Below, piece by piece: positions 1 to 7,200 of a DNA stretch of 8,745 nucleotides. Origin of the DNA: DYFC01 sp041658585 (GTDB lineage Bacteria > Nitrospirota > Thermodesulfovibrionia > Thermodesulfovibrionales > SM23-35). The translations under genes were made by a program, and so were the position numbers. Position 1 is the stretch's first letter; each line of letters begins with the position of its first letter. The notes under the pieces are model-generated. The model did no database searches, had not been told where the DNA came from, and worked only from the letters and a program-made list of their open reading frames with translations. Location: positions 1 through 8,745 of the forward strand of contig JBAZZX010000070.1 in NCBI GenBank assembly GCA_041658585.1, written 5' to 3'.

Positions 1-83
1 TAATAGAAGGCCATGGAGGAAGGATATGGGCTGAAAGCATACCCGACAAGGGCAGCACCTTCAGCTTCACCTTGCCGAAATAG
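1..83 (+). CDS. C-terminal end of a histidine kinase (partial)
   Basis: Reading from base 3, 26 codons run to a TAG at 81-83. They read as the closing part of a HATPase_c domain: a GGRIWAES segment followed by GSTFSFTLP, the last strands of the ATP-binding fold after the G2 box. The protein ends directly after this domain, so this kinase carries no receiver or HPt domain at its C-terminus. Its sensor part and catalytic His lie upstream of the window. The same ending (IWAES...GSTFSFT) recurs in the hybrid kinase further along, as expected for two members of one family. The partner regulator cannot be named from here. The family call is secure; signal and pathway are unknown. Confidence 0.85.
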   Translation, partial: IEGHGGRIWAESIPDKGSTFSFTLPK

Positions 84-86
84 CAA

Positions 87-92
87 TATAAT
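87..92 (+). promoter_or_regulatory. possible -10 box before the metal transporter gene
   Basis: A perfect TATAAT lies just after the kinase stop codon, 45 bases before the transporter ATG. No convincing -35 hexamer sits 16-18 bases upstream, where the sequence is still kinase coding DNA. A transcript would start near base 99. The overlapping stretch 90-97 (AATATTTG) is also one mismatch from the Bacteroidota -7 motif TAnnTTTG, which is suggestive given the composition of the gene but could be chance in AT-rich DNA. Confidence 0.3.
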
Positions 93-137
93 ATTTGGCG
101 GGTAAGCAGCAGGGACGGTGCAGCAAAAATATAAAAA

Positions 138-1409
138 ATGAACAACAAAAAAATTACTTCATCTAAACTTTTCCGTTTTTGGAAAGTACTTGGACCCGGA
201 CTTGTTACAGGTGCAAGCGATGATGACCCTTCTGGCATCGCAACCTACTCACAGGCAGGCGCTGCATACGGACTTTCAACTCTCTGGACTGCGCTTGTTA
301 CATTTCCACTCATGGCTTCCATTCAGGAAATGTGTGCAAGAATTGGATTGGTTACTTCTCATGGTTTGGCAGGAACCCTCAAAGCTCATTATTCAAAATC
401 TGTTTTGTATTTAATGTTGGTGGTTAGTTTTTCTGCCATTGTCATGAACATTGGCGCCGATATTGCAGGAATGGGAGCAGTCGGCAATCTATTGTTCCCT
501 TCAATTCAGGCAACGTATTTCAGCATTGCTTTCACCATCATGCTTTTAGTGTTAATTATTTATTTGCCTTATCAGAAGATTGCTGCTGTTCTGAAATATC
601 TCTGCATCGTTCTTCTGGTTTATCTGATTATTCCTTTTTTATTCAAACAAGATTGGGTAGCAGTATTGAAAGCCACTTTTATCCCAACAATAAAATTTGA
701 TAAAAACTTTATCAGTATTCTGGTTGCCATCCTTGGAACTACCATTTCACCCTATCTTTTCTTTTGGCAGGCAACGATGGAAGTAGAAGATATGAAAAAG
801 AAGAAAAAACATTTAGTGGTGAACAAAAGAATAATGCACGACATGCAACAGGATGTCGACTTTGGAATGTTATTTTCAAATGTTGTCATGTTCTTTATCA
901 TTCTCACCGCGGGGACGGTATTATTTAACGGCGGTATTCATCAGATTGACACCGTTGAACAGGCGGCTCAGGCATTGAAACCATTAGCAGGAAATTCAGC
1001 GTATCTGCTTTTTGCAATTGGTGTCATCGGCACCGGACTTATAGCCATTCCTGTTTTGAGTGGTTCACTTGCTTACATCATCACTGAAACATTTAGCTGG
1101 AAAGAAGGATTAGATAAGAAATTTCACAAAGCAAAAGCATTTTATATCATCATTGCCATTTCTCTGATCCTGGGGTTATCGTTGAATTATATTGGCATTT
1201 CACCAATTAAAGCGCTGATTTATTCAGCCATTCTTTATGGATTGACTGCACCTGTTTTAATTGCAATCATTCTTCACATTTCCAACAACAAAAAAATAAT
1301 GGGCAAAAATACAAACGGAAAAACTTCTAACATTCTTGGATTTGCGACATTAGTTCTTATGACCGTTGCTGCTGTGATTTTAGTTTACATGCAACTAACG
1401 GAAAAGTAG
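138..1409 (+). CDS. NRAMP-family divalent metal-ion transporter, non-canonical metal site
   Basis: This 423-residue inner-membrane protein has about 11 hydrophobic segments, the usual NRAMP (SLC11/MntH) number. TM1 carries D30-P31-S32-G33 where canonical members have DPGN. TM6 carries I203-S204-P205-Y206 where canonical members have an MPH motif. The Asp and the helix-breaking prolines are kept, but the metal-binding Met is Ser and the His is Tyr, so the usual Mn/Fe selectivity should not be assumed. Family knowledge: NRAMPs import divalent metals, usually with protons; divergent branches differ in ion or coupling. A basic run (KKKKK) follows TM6. The start is the first ATG after an A-rich stretch with no Shine-Dalgarno sequence. 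The gene is much more AT-rich than its neighbours, with many Lys, Asn and Ile codons, which suggests transfer. I withhold the symbol mntH because of the altered motifs. Confidence 0.9.
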   Translation: MNNKKITSSKLFRFWKVLGPGLVTGASDDDPSGIATYSQAGAAYGLSTLWTALVTFPLMASIQEMCARIGLVTSHGLAGTLKAHYSKSVLYLMLVVSFSAIVMNIGADIAGMGAVGNLLFPSIQATYFSIAFTIMLLVLIIYLPYQKIAAVLKYLCIVLLVYLIIPFLFKQDWVAVLKATFIPTIKFDKNFISILVAILGTTISPYLFFWQATMEVEDMKKKKKHLVVNKRIMHDMQQDVDFGMLFSNVVMFFIILTAGTVLFNGGIHQIDTVEQAAQALKPLAGNSAYLLFAIGVIGTGLIAIPVLSGSLAYIITETFSWKEGLDKKFHKAKAFYIIIAISLILGLSLNYIGISPIKALIYSAILYGLTAPVLIAIILHISNNKKIMGKNTNGKTSNILGFATLVLMTVAAVILVYMQLTEK

Positions 1410-1430
1410 AACTGCACACAACATCAGAAT

Positions 1431-1466
1431 GAATTACCCCGCAGCAGAGCTGCGAGGAATTCTTTT
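1431..1466 (+). terminator. imperfect 13-bp hairpin plus T-run after the transporter gene
   Basis: The core stem CGCAGC (1440-1445) pairs perfectly with GCTGCG (1449-1454) around a 3-base AGA loop. After one C/A mismatch, two C-G pairs follow. After one bulged A, GAATT (1431-1435) pairs with AATTC (1458-1462). Four Ts follow at 1463-1466. It starts 21 bases after the transporter stop, so a rho-independent terminator is the simplest reading, although the T-run is short. The near-symmetric GAATT...AATTC ends also resemble a dispersed REP-type palindrome, so it may be a repeat acting as a terminator. Nothing else is clear in the rest of the 1410-1578 gap. Confidence 0.6.
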
Positions 1467-1578
1467 GATTAAAGAAGAACCGGGGAAAGGTGCATATTGA
1501 GATGATTGATCTGCGGTGATTTGAACTGTTGGATACTTGATACATGACGCAGGAGATTATTTCGTGATAAAATAACAG

Positions 1579-2970
1579 ATGACAATCATCAGGCATTTCT
1601 TTTTCTTCTTTCTGTTGTTTTCTGTCTTGCCCCTCAGCGGGGGATGTGCGACCCTGCCGAACGTCTCTGAAATGATTGATGAGGCGCCGATTGCCCAGGA
1701 ACCTCGTCAAATCGTATCGGCCAAAGGACTGTTATCTCCCGAAAAAAGCAAGGCTATCATGGAACGGCTGAAGCGATCAGTCGACCCGACGGACATTCTG
1801 GAACGCCACACTGCCGTGGTAGAATCGGTCACCGAAAGCCCGCTGACGAAGGGGAACAAAGTCACTCTGCTCGCCGATGGTCAGGCTGCCTATGCCGCAA
1901 TGTTCAAAGCAATACAGAAGGCCAAAGACCATATCAGCCTTGAAAGCTATATCATTGAAGATGATGAAACAGGCCGCAAATTTGCCGATCTGTTGCTGCA
2001 AAAACAGGCGGAAGGTGTCCAGGTAAATCTCATTTATGACAGCGTGGGCAGTTTCAGTACTCCCGCTCCCTTTTTTCAGCGTCTGCGCGACGGCGGAATT
2101 CAGGTTATCGGATTCAATCCGGCAAATCCACTGAAGGCCGGGGATAAATGGGGACTGATGCACCGGGACCACCGCAAGATTTTGATAGTCGACGGCAAAG
2201 TCGCCATTATCGGGGGCATCAACATCAGCAAGGTTTATTCGAGCAGTCCTTTCAAACGGAAACAAAACGAAAAGGGGCCAATTCACTGGCGTGACACAGA
2301 CGTTCAAATTGAAGGCCCGGCTGTAGCTGAATTCCAGAAGCTCTTTCTTGACACCTGGCTGAAGCAGAAGGGACCGAAACTTTCCGAACGGAACTATTTC
2401 CCTGACCTGAAAGAAGAGGGTAATGCCCTGGTGCGGGTGGTCGGCAGCACCCCGGGACAGGACAACAGGATCCCTTTTATTGTGTATGTGTCGGCCATCA
2501 CTTTTGCAGAGCATTCGATTCACATTACGAATTCCTATTTTATCCCTGACGACCAGATAGCAAAGGCCCTTACTGATGCTGCTGAGCGCGGTGTTGACGT
2601 AAAGATCATTCTCCCCGGTATCACCGATTCTAAGTTGGCATTATATGCACAGAGGTATTATTATTCCGGGCTTTTGAAATCGGGAGTGAAGATATACGAG
2701 CGCAGCACTTACCTGCTGCACGCGAAAACCGCGGTGGTTGACAAGGTCTGGTCAACAGTCGGCTCAACCAACATGGACTTCTTGAGCTTATTAAATAATG
2801 ACGAGGTGAATGCGGTTATCCTGAGTCACGAGTTTGCCGTCGAAATGGAGAAGATGTTTGTCATGGACCTTGCGGATTCCAGACAGATTCAATGGGATGA
2901 GTGGAAAAAAAGACCTTTGTTGCCCAGGATCAGGGAGTGGTTTGTGAATTTATTCGTCCGATGGTTGTAA
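1579..2970 (+). CDS. secreted HKD-type phospholipase D / cardiolipin synthase-like lipoprotein
   Basis: This 463-residue protein has two HKD catalytic motifs, the signature of the phospholipase D/cardiolipin synthase superfamily: H198-x-K200-x4-D205 (within HRDHRKILIVDG) and H381-x-K383-x4-D388 (within LLHAKTAVVD). GG-NI and GSTN-D follow them as usual. The length matches bacterial cardiolipin synthases (about 410-490). Family chemistry is phosphatidyl transfer or phosphodiester hydrolysis through a phospho-His intermediate; the substrate cannot be read from sequence. The N-terminus is a hydrophobic signal ending LSGGC, an acceptable though not ideal lipobox, with Cys23 as likely lipidated residue. 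This would place the enzyme outside the cytoplasm. The C-terminus is aromatic and basic (REWFVNLFVRWL) and could lie on a membrane. The ATG is chosen because it includes the signal peptide; the only AGGAG (1551-1555) is 23 bases upstream, too far to be normal. The next gene is 33 bases away and probably co-transcribed. Confidence 0.85.
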   Translation: MTIIRHFFFFFLLFSVLPLSGGCATLPNVSEMIDEAPIAQEPRQIVSAKGLLSPEKSKAIMERLKRSVDPTDILERHTAVVESVTESPLTKGNKVTLLADGQAAYAAMFKAIQKAKDHISLESYIIEDDETGRKFADLLLQKQAEGVQVNLIYDSVGSFSTPAPFFQRLRDGGIQVIGFNPANPLKAGDKWGLMHRDHRKILIVDGKVAIIGGINISKVYSSSPFKRKQNEKGPIHWRDTDVQIEGPAVAEFQKLFLDTWLKQKGPKLSERNYFPDLKEEGNALVRVVGSTPGQDNRIPFIVYVSAITFAEHSIHITNSYFIPDDQIAKALTDAAERGVDVKIILPGITDSKLALYAQRYYYSGLLKSGVKIYERSTYLLHAKTAVVDKVWSTVGSTNMDFLSLLNNDEVNAVILSHEFAVEMEKMFVMDLADSRQIQWDEWKKRPLLPRIREWFVNLFVRWL

Positions 2971-3003
2971 CATTTCGTCAATGGTGGGCTCATTACAGTA
3001 AAA

Positions 3004-3039
3004 GTGAATCATGTGAATCAGATGCATAAGATGCATAAG
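3004..3039 (+). repeat. four 9-base units at the start of the START-like gene
   Basis: Two units of GTGAATCA(T/G) (3004-3021) are followed by two exact copies of ATGCATAAG (3022-3039). Each unit begins with a possible start codon in the same frame. Unit loss or gain would stay in frame and change only the number of starts and a few N-terminal residues. Confidence 0.7.
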
Positions 3040-3960
3040 ATCGGAAACCTTCCGAAATTCTTCCTGTTCATGGTTGCAGTTGCGACTTTTTTTTCTGCCG
3101 GTTCCGCTTCATCTGTCGAAAAGCCCCGGCAGGGCGAAGACATCCTGCTCGACACCTATCACAGGAACATGGCCAAATTGGAGACAAGCAGCTTCGGCCT
3201 TCCTCTCTTTCTGGAGTCTTTTGAGCGAGACGACAGAGTGCATGTGGATGTCTACGGGATCTTCGATTATCCCTTCAGCAGCGTTGTCAACGTGCTTAAG
3301 GTTCCGGCAAACTGGTGCGATATCGTATCCCTCCATCCCAATGTCAAGGCGTGTACCTACAGGGAACTGTCGGGCTCCTGGCTGCTGACCTTTTACATCG
3401 GCCGCAAAGTCTATCAACCTCCGGAAGACACGCGTCAAGTCATTTACCATTACCGGAAAGTTGATCAGCAGCAGGGGTATCTGGATATCATTCTCAGTGC
3501 CGATGCAGGCCCTTTCGGCACGAAGGACCACAGGATGAGGTTCGAGGCCCTGCCCCTTGATGGGGGAAGGACTTTTGTCCACGTCAGTTATGCATACAGC
3601 GACAGTGTTGCGCTTCGCCTCGCGGGAAAGGTCTATTTTGCGACACTCGGTCGGGGCAAGGTAGGGTTCACGGTGACCGGAACAGACAGAAAGGGCAAAC
3701 CCGTCTATATCGGCGGGCCTCGCGGCGTGATTGAGCGCAATGCTGTCCGGTACTATTTCGCGATCCAGTCCTTCATGAATACGTTGCGCTATCCCGAAAA
3801 AAGTCGTTTCAGCATGAGGACCATCAAGTGGTATGATCTTACGAGCCGCTACAGGAAGCAGCTCTTCGATATGGACAAGAAGGACTACCTCACATTCAAG
3901 ACAAAGGAGCATAAGAACCAGGTGACGCTCCAGCGGCGGATCGGGACGGGTCTTCCGTAA
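3004..3960 (+). CDS. secreted START/SRPBCC-like protein of unknown function
   Basis: The longest frame encodes 318 residues. After a short polar start comes a signal peptide (hydrophobic core at about residues 19-32), probably cut after Ala35 (GSA/SS). The mature protein has no further membrane segment. The segment around residues 83-112 (YGIFDYPFSSVVNVL, then PANWCDIVSLHPNVKAC) resembles the first helix-grip part of START/polyketide-cyclase-like proteins. Later stretches such as YIGRKVYQPPED, SADAGPFGTKDHR and GPRGVIERNAVRYY look like conserved family blocks, and I recall similar uncharacterised proteins in other Proteobacteria. A lipid-binding role is inferred from the fold guess and the HKD enzyme gene 33 bases upstream; no catalytic motif is visible. 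The start is uncertain: GTG 3004, GTG 3013, ATG 3022 and ATG 3031 are all in frame, none with a Shine-Dalgarno site; ATG 3031 would give the tightest signal peptide. Confidence 0.75.
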   Translation: MNHVNQMHKMHKIGNLPKFFLFMVAVATFFSAGSASSVEKPRQGEDILLDTYHRNMAKLETSSFGLPLFLESFERDDRVHVDVYGIFDYPFSSVVNVLKVPANWCDIVSLHPNVKACTYRELSGSWLLTFYIGRKVYQPPEDTRQVIYHYRKVDQQQGYLDIILSADAGPFGTKDHRMRFEALPLDGGRTFVHVSYAYSDSVALRLAGKVYFATLGRGKVGFTVTGTDRKGKPVYIGGPRGVIERNAVRYYFAIQSFMNTLRYPEKSRFSMRTIKWYDLTSRYRKQLFDMDKKDYLTFKTKEHKNQVTLQRRIGTGLP

Positions 3961-3978
3961 GTGCCCGGACCCTCCAAC

Positions 3979-4006
3979 CCTATGGCGTTGCACGCAGCGT
4001 CATAGG
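3979..4006 (+). other. 12-bp hairpin after the START-like gene
   Basis: Bases 3979-3990 can pair with 3995-4006 along their whole length, with two G-U pairs and a 4-base loop CACG. The outer six pairs are CCTATG/CATAGG. It starts 19 bases after the stop codon at 3960. No T-run follows, so it is not a standard rho-independent terminator; it could protect the mRNA end or aid rho-dependent release. Its 3' arm overlaps an AGGAAGG sequence (4004-4010) that could serve as ribosome binding site for the small ORF at 4015, so translational control is also possible. Confidence 0.55.
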
Positions 4007-4014
4007 AAGGTACA

Positions 4015-4182
4015 TTGAGGCAAATTGTCATCGAGAAGCGCCACTATTACATTATCATATCGTTCGCTGACAAGATCGAGCTTGCCTTTAATGGCAACCC
4101 GATTATGGTGCGTCGCAAGGGCGCAGTCCGTAGCGTCCGCCACACCGTCTGTGATCTTCCGCTGTCGCAATATCTTTGGTAA
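4015..4182 (+). CDS. possible small protein, 55 residues, unknown function
   Basis: A TTG-initiated frame of 55 codons ends at TAA 4180-4182. AGGAAGG (4004-4010) lies 4 bases before the TTG, with AGGA giving a 7-base spacing. By hand count, GC at codon positions 1, 2 and 3 is about 54, 35 and 65 percent, the uneven pattern expected of a real gene in a moderately GC-rich genome. The product would be basic, start IVIEKRHYYIIISF, contain a VRRKGAVRSVRH stretch, have one Cys, and end in Trp; it has no clear signal or membrane helix. I do not recognise it. It may be a true small gene or the remnant of a larger one. Its end runs into the promoter of the hybrid kinase gene. An opposite-strand frame covers the same bases but has less support. 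Confidence 0.38.
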   Translation: MRQIVIEKRHYYIIISFADKIELAFNGNPIMVRRKGAVRSVRHTVCDLPLSQYLW

Positions 4183-4205
4183 ATTCAAGAAAATGCTGAT
4201 ATAAT
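4176..4205 (+). promoter_or_regulatory. extended -10 sigma-70-type promoter of the kinase-regulator operon
   Basis: TGATATAAT at 4197-4205 is a perfect extended -10 element (TGn followed by TATAAT at 4200-4205). TTGGTA at 4176-4181 is a 4-of-6 match to the -35 consensus with an 18-base spacer. Transcription normally begins about 7 bases after the -10 box, here at 4212-4213, which is the A of the kinase ATG. No ribosome binding site lies before that ATG. The mRNA would therefore have no leader. Confidence 0.65.
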
Positions 4206-4212
4206 TACTCTT

Positions 4213-7200
4213 ATGAAAAAGCAATCAAAACCAGGACGTACTAAGAAAGAACCCGCCAAACCCATATCAAAGCATATTCCATCCAAACAATCAGAAGATC
4301 GAAGCAACACAGGCAGTACGCTCCAGATCGTTGACATCCCCGATCGCAGGCAGGCCGAAGAGAATCTGCTTAAGGCGGGGGCGTTGCAGAGCGCGATTTT
4401 CAACAGCGCCAATTTCTCGAGCATCGCCACCGATGCGAAAGGCGTTATCCAAATCTTCAACGTCGGCGCCGAGCGGATGCTGGGCTACACGGCTGCCGAA
4501 GTGATGAACAAGATCACGCCGGCCGACATCTCCGATCCTCAGGAGTTGATAGTGCGCGCCAAGGCGTTGAGCATCGAGCTCGCAACCACGATTACGCCGG
4601 GCTTCGAGGCATTGGTCTTCAAGGCTTCGCGTGGGATCGAAGATATTTACGAGCTGACGTACATCCGTAAAGATGGCAGCCGCTTCCCGGCGGTGGTGTC
4701 GGTCACGGCCCTGCGCGATGCGCAGGACGCAATCATCGGTTACCTGCTGATCGGCACCGACAACACCGCGCGCAAGCAGGCAGAAGAGAAACTGCGGTGG
4801 ACCGAGGAAAGCTTCCGGTTGATGATTGAGAGCGTGACCGACTACGCTATCGTCATGCTGGACCCGGAAGGGCGCGTGGTGAGCTGGAATACCGGAGCGG
4901 AGCGGAGCAAGGGCTATAGCGCGGAGGAGATAGTCGGCCAGCACTTTTCACGGTTTTATCCTCGTGAAGACATCCAGAGCGGCAAGCCCCAGCGCGACCT
5001 GAACATGGTGGCAGCCAAGGGACAATTCGAGGACGAATGCTGGCGAGTGCGCAAGGACGGCTCAACTTTCTGGGCGAACGTGGTCTTTACGGCGATCCGG
5101 GACCAGACCGGCAATCTGCGCGGCTTTGCCATGCTGACCCGCGATCTGACTGAGCGCATGATAATTGAAGCGGGCCTGCAGCAGGCCAAGGATACCGCTG
5201 ATGCCGCCAACAGCTTGAAATCCGTTTTCCTGGCAAACATGAGCCATGAGATCCGCACCCCTCTCAATGCCATCATCGGCTTCTCCACCCTTGCCCTGAA
5301 TACCGACCTCTCTGAAAAGCAGCATGACTACGTCAGCAAGATCAACGATTCCGGGGTATCCCTGCTCGGGATTATCAACGGTATCCTCGATTTCTCAAAG
5401 ATCGAAGCCGGCAAGCTGGAGATGGAACAGGCCCGGTTCAATCTGGACGATGCGCTGTCAAGCGTCATAGCAGTTGTTGAACAAAAGGCGGTCGACAAGA
5501 ATATAGAGTTGCTCCTCGATATATCGCCGGAAATCCCCTGGCAGCTCGTCGGCGATTCCCTCCGGCTCGGTCAGATTATCACCAACTTGGTGGGCAATGC
5601 CATCAAGTTCACGGAAAAGGGGGAGGTGGAACTCACCGTCACTCTCCAGGAGCGGACTGCGGGCAGGATAAAACTACAGTTCTCCGTGTGCGACACGGGG
5701 CTCGGCCTCTCACCCGAGCATCTCGCCAAGCTCTTTCAGCCCTTTACCCAGGCCGACGGCTCGATGACCCGGCGGTTCGGCGGCACGGGGCTGGGGCTCT
5801 CCATCTCGAAGCGGCTGGTGAAGATGATGGGGGGTGACATCTGGGCGGAAAGTGAGCCCGGCACGGGTAGCACCTTCAGCTTCACGGCCTGGTTTGACAT
5901 TGAAAGCGCGGAGAACTCACCGCCGCGCATCCCTGAGACGCTGAATCGGATGAGAATCCTTATTGCCGATGCTAATGACACCAGTCAAAAGAAATTGGTT
6001 AAGCTCTTAAGCCGCCTCCCGGCAAGGGTAGATACCGTCAATTCGGGCAGAGAAGCCGTTTCCGCCGTCCAGAGCCAGGATCCAGCCGATCCCTATAAGC
6101 TTATCCTGATGGATTGGGAAACGTCGGAGATGGATGGGGTCGGGGCGGCCCTCCGCATCAAGGGGTATCTGACGCTGCACGCCATCCCCTCCATCATCAT
6201 GGTCACTTCCTTTGGTGTGCAAACAGAACAGGCGGACGCATACAAGGCCGGCGCCGATTGTTTCCTGCGCAAGCCGGTTACCGCATCGTCTCTGTTTGAC
6301 GCAATAATCGGGATACTTACCCCGGCAGAGCGATTGGCTGTCATGAGAAGCCAGCGCAGCGGTGAAACAGACTACAACTTCATGGCAGCCCACATCCTGC
6401 TCGTGGAAGACAACGAGATCAACCAGCAGCTTGCCATCGAACTCCTTGAGAGTGTGGGCTTGACGGTTGACGTGGCCAACAACGGTTGCGAGGCGGTAGA
6501 GATGGTTACGGCGGCGGGGCATCCCTACGACATGGTGCTGATGGATATCCAGATGCCCGAGATGGACGGTTATGAGGCGACCCGGCGCATTCGGTTGGAT
6601 TCGCGCTTCAGTGCGCTCCCCATCCTCGCCATGAGCGCCCACGCCCTGGTGGAGGACCGGCAGAAGACCGTCGACGCCGGCATGAACGATCACATCACCA
6701 AGCCGATCGATCCGCAGGTCATGTTCAGGGCCATGGGCCGTTATCTCCGGCAGTCACCGGCGGGCGAGCAGTCGCTTGCCCACCGCAGCAAGGGTGCTGT
6801 GGGGCAGGTCGCCATCCCCGACATCCCCGGGGTGGACGTGACGGGAGCGCTCTACCGGCTTAACGGCAACGTAAAGCTCTACCTGCAGTTGCTCGGAAAG
6901 TTCATTTTGAACCAGACAGGCACCGCTGCCGCCCTTGAGTCGGCCCTCGGGTCGGGGGACCGCTCCCTGGCGGAGCGCCTTGCACATACGACAAAGGGGG
7001 TGGCCGGCAACATCGGCGCGAACGGGGTACAGGAAGTCGCGGCGGGACTGGCAGCCTCCATCAGGCATAACGGGCCGCCGGAGCTGACCCGGGAGATACT
7101 CAAGCGTTTTGCCGAGGGAATGGCAAACCTCGTGGCTACCCTGAGACTGGTGCTGGCCGTGCGAGGTGATGATGGAATAAAGGCATCCGTTGCCGCTGCT

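Noticed and set aside
54..70. 17-base exact match to 5869-5885, considered as a direct repeat bounding a mobile segment
   Set aside because: Both copies encode the same conserved STFSF end of a HATPase domain; shared ancestry of the kinases explains it, and no transposase or integrase is present between them.
1521..1549. TTGAAC as a possible -35 of a promoter for the HKD gene
   Set aside because: No acceptable -10 hexamer is found 16-18 bases downstream.
1544..1567. seven-codon mini-ORF (ATG to TGA) just before the HKD gene, considered as a leader peptide
   Set aside because: It has no Shine-Dalgarno site of its own, no codon-run typical of attenuators and no alternative hairpins around it; such short frames arise by chance.
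1777..2523. 248-codon open frame on the - strand opposite the HKD gene
   Set aside because: The + strand frame has two clear HKD motifs and a signal peptide. The opposite frame has no recognisable motif and is a shadow of codon bias.
3109..3993. 294-codon open frame on the - strand opposite the START-like gene
   Set aside because: The + strand protein has a signal peptide and block-like conserved stretches. The reverse product is rich in Arg, His and Pro without domain features.
4000..4224. 74-codon - strand frame across the 3961-4212 gap
   Set aside because: It starts inside the kinase coding sequence, covers the strong + strand promoter, and has no visible ribosome binding site. The + strand frame at 4015-4182 has better codon-position bias. 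I cannot fully exclude it.
6007..6693. 228-codon - strand frame opposite the two receiver domains
   Set aside because: It lies wholly opposite well-formed REC domains, and the reverse translation (rich in His, Gly, Arg) shows no family motif.
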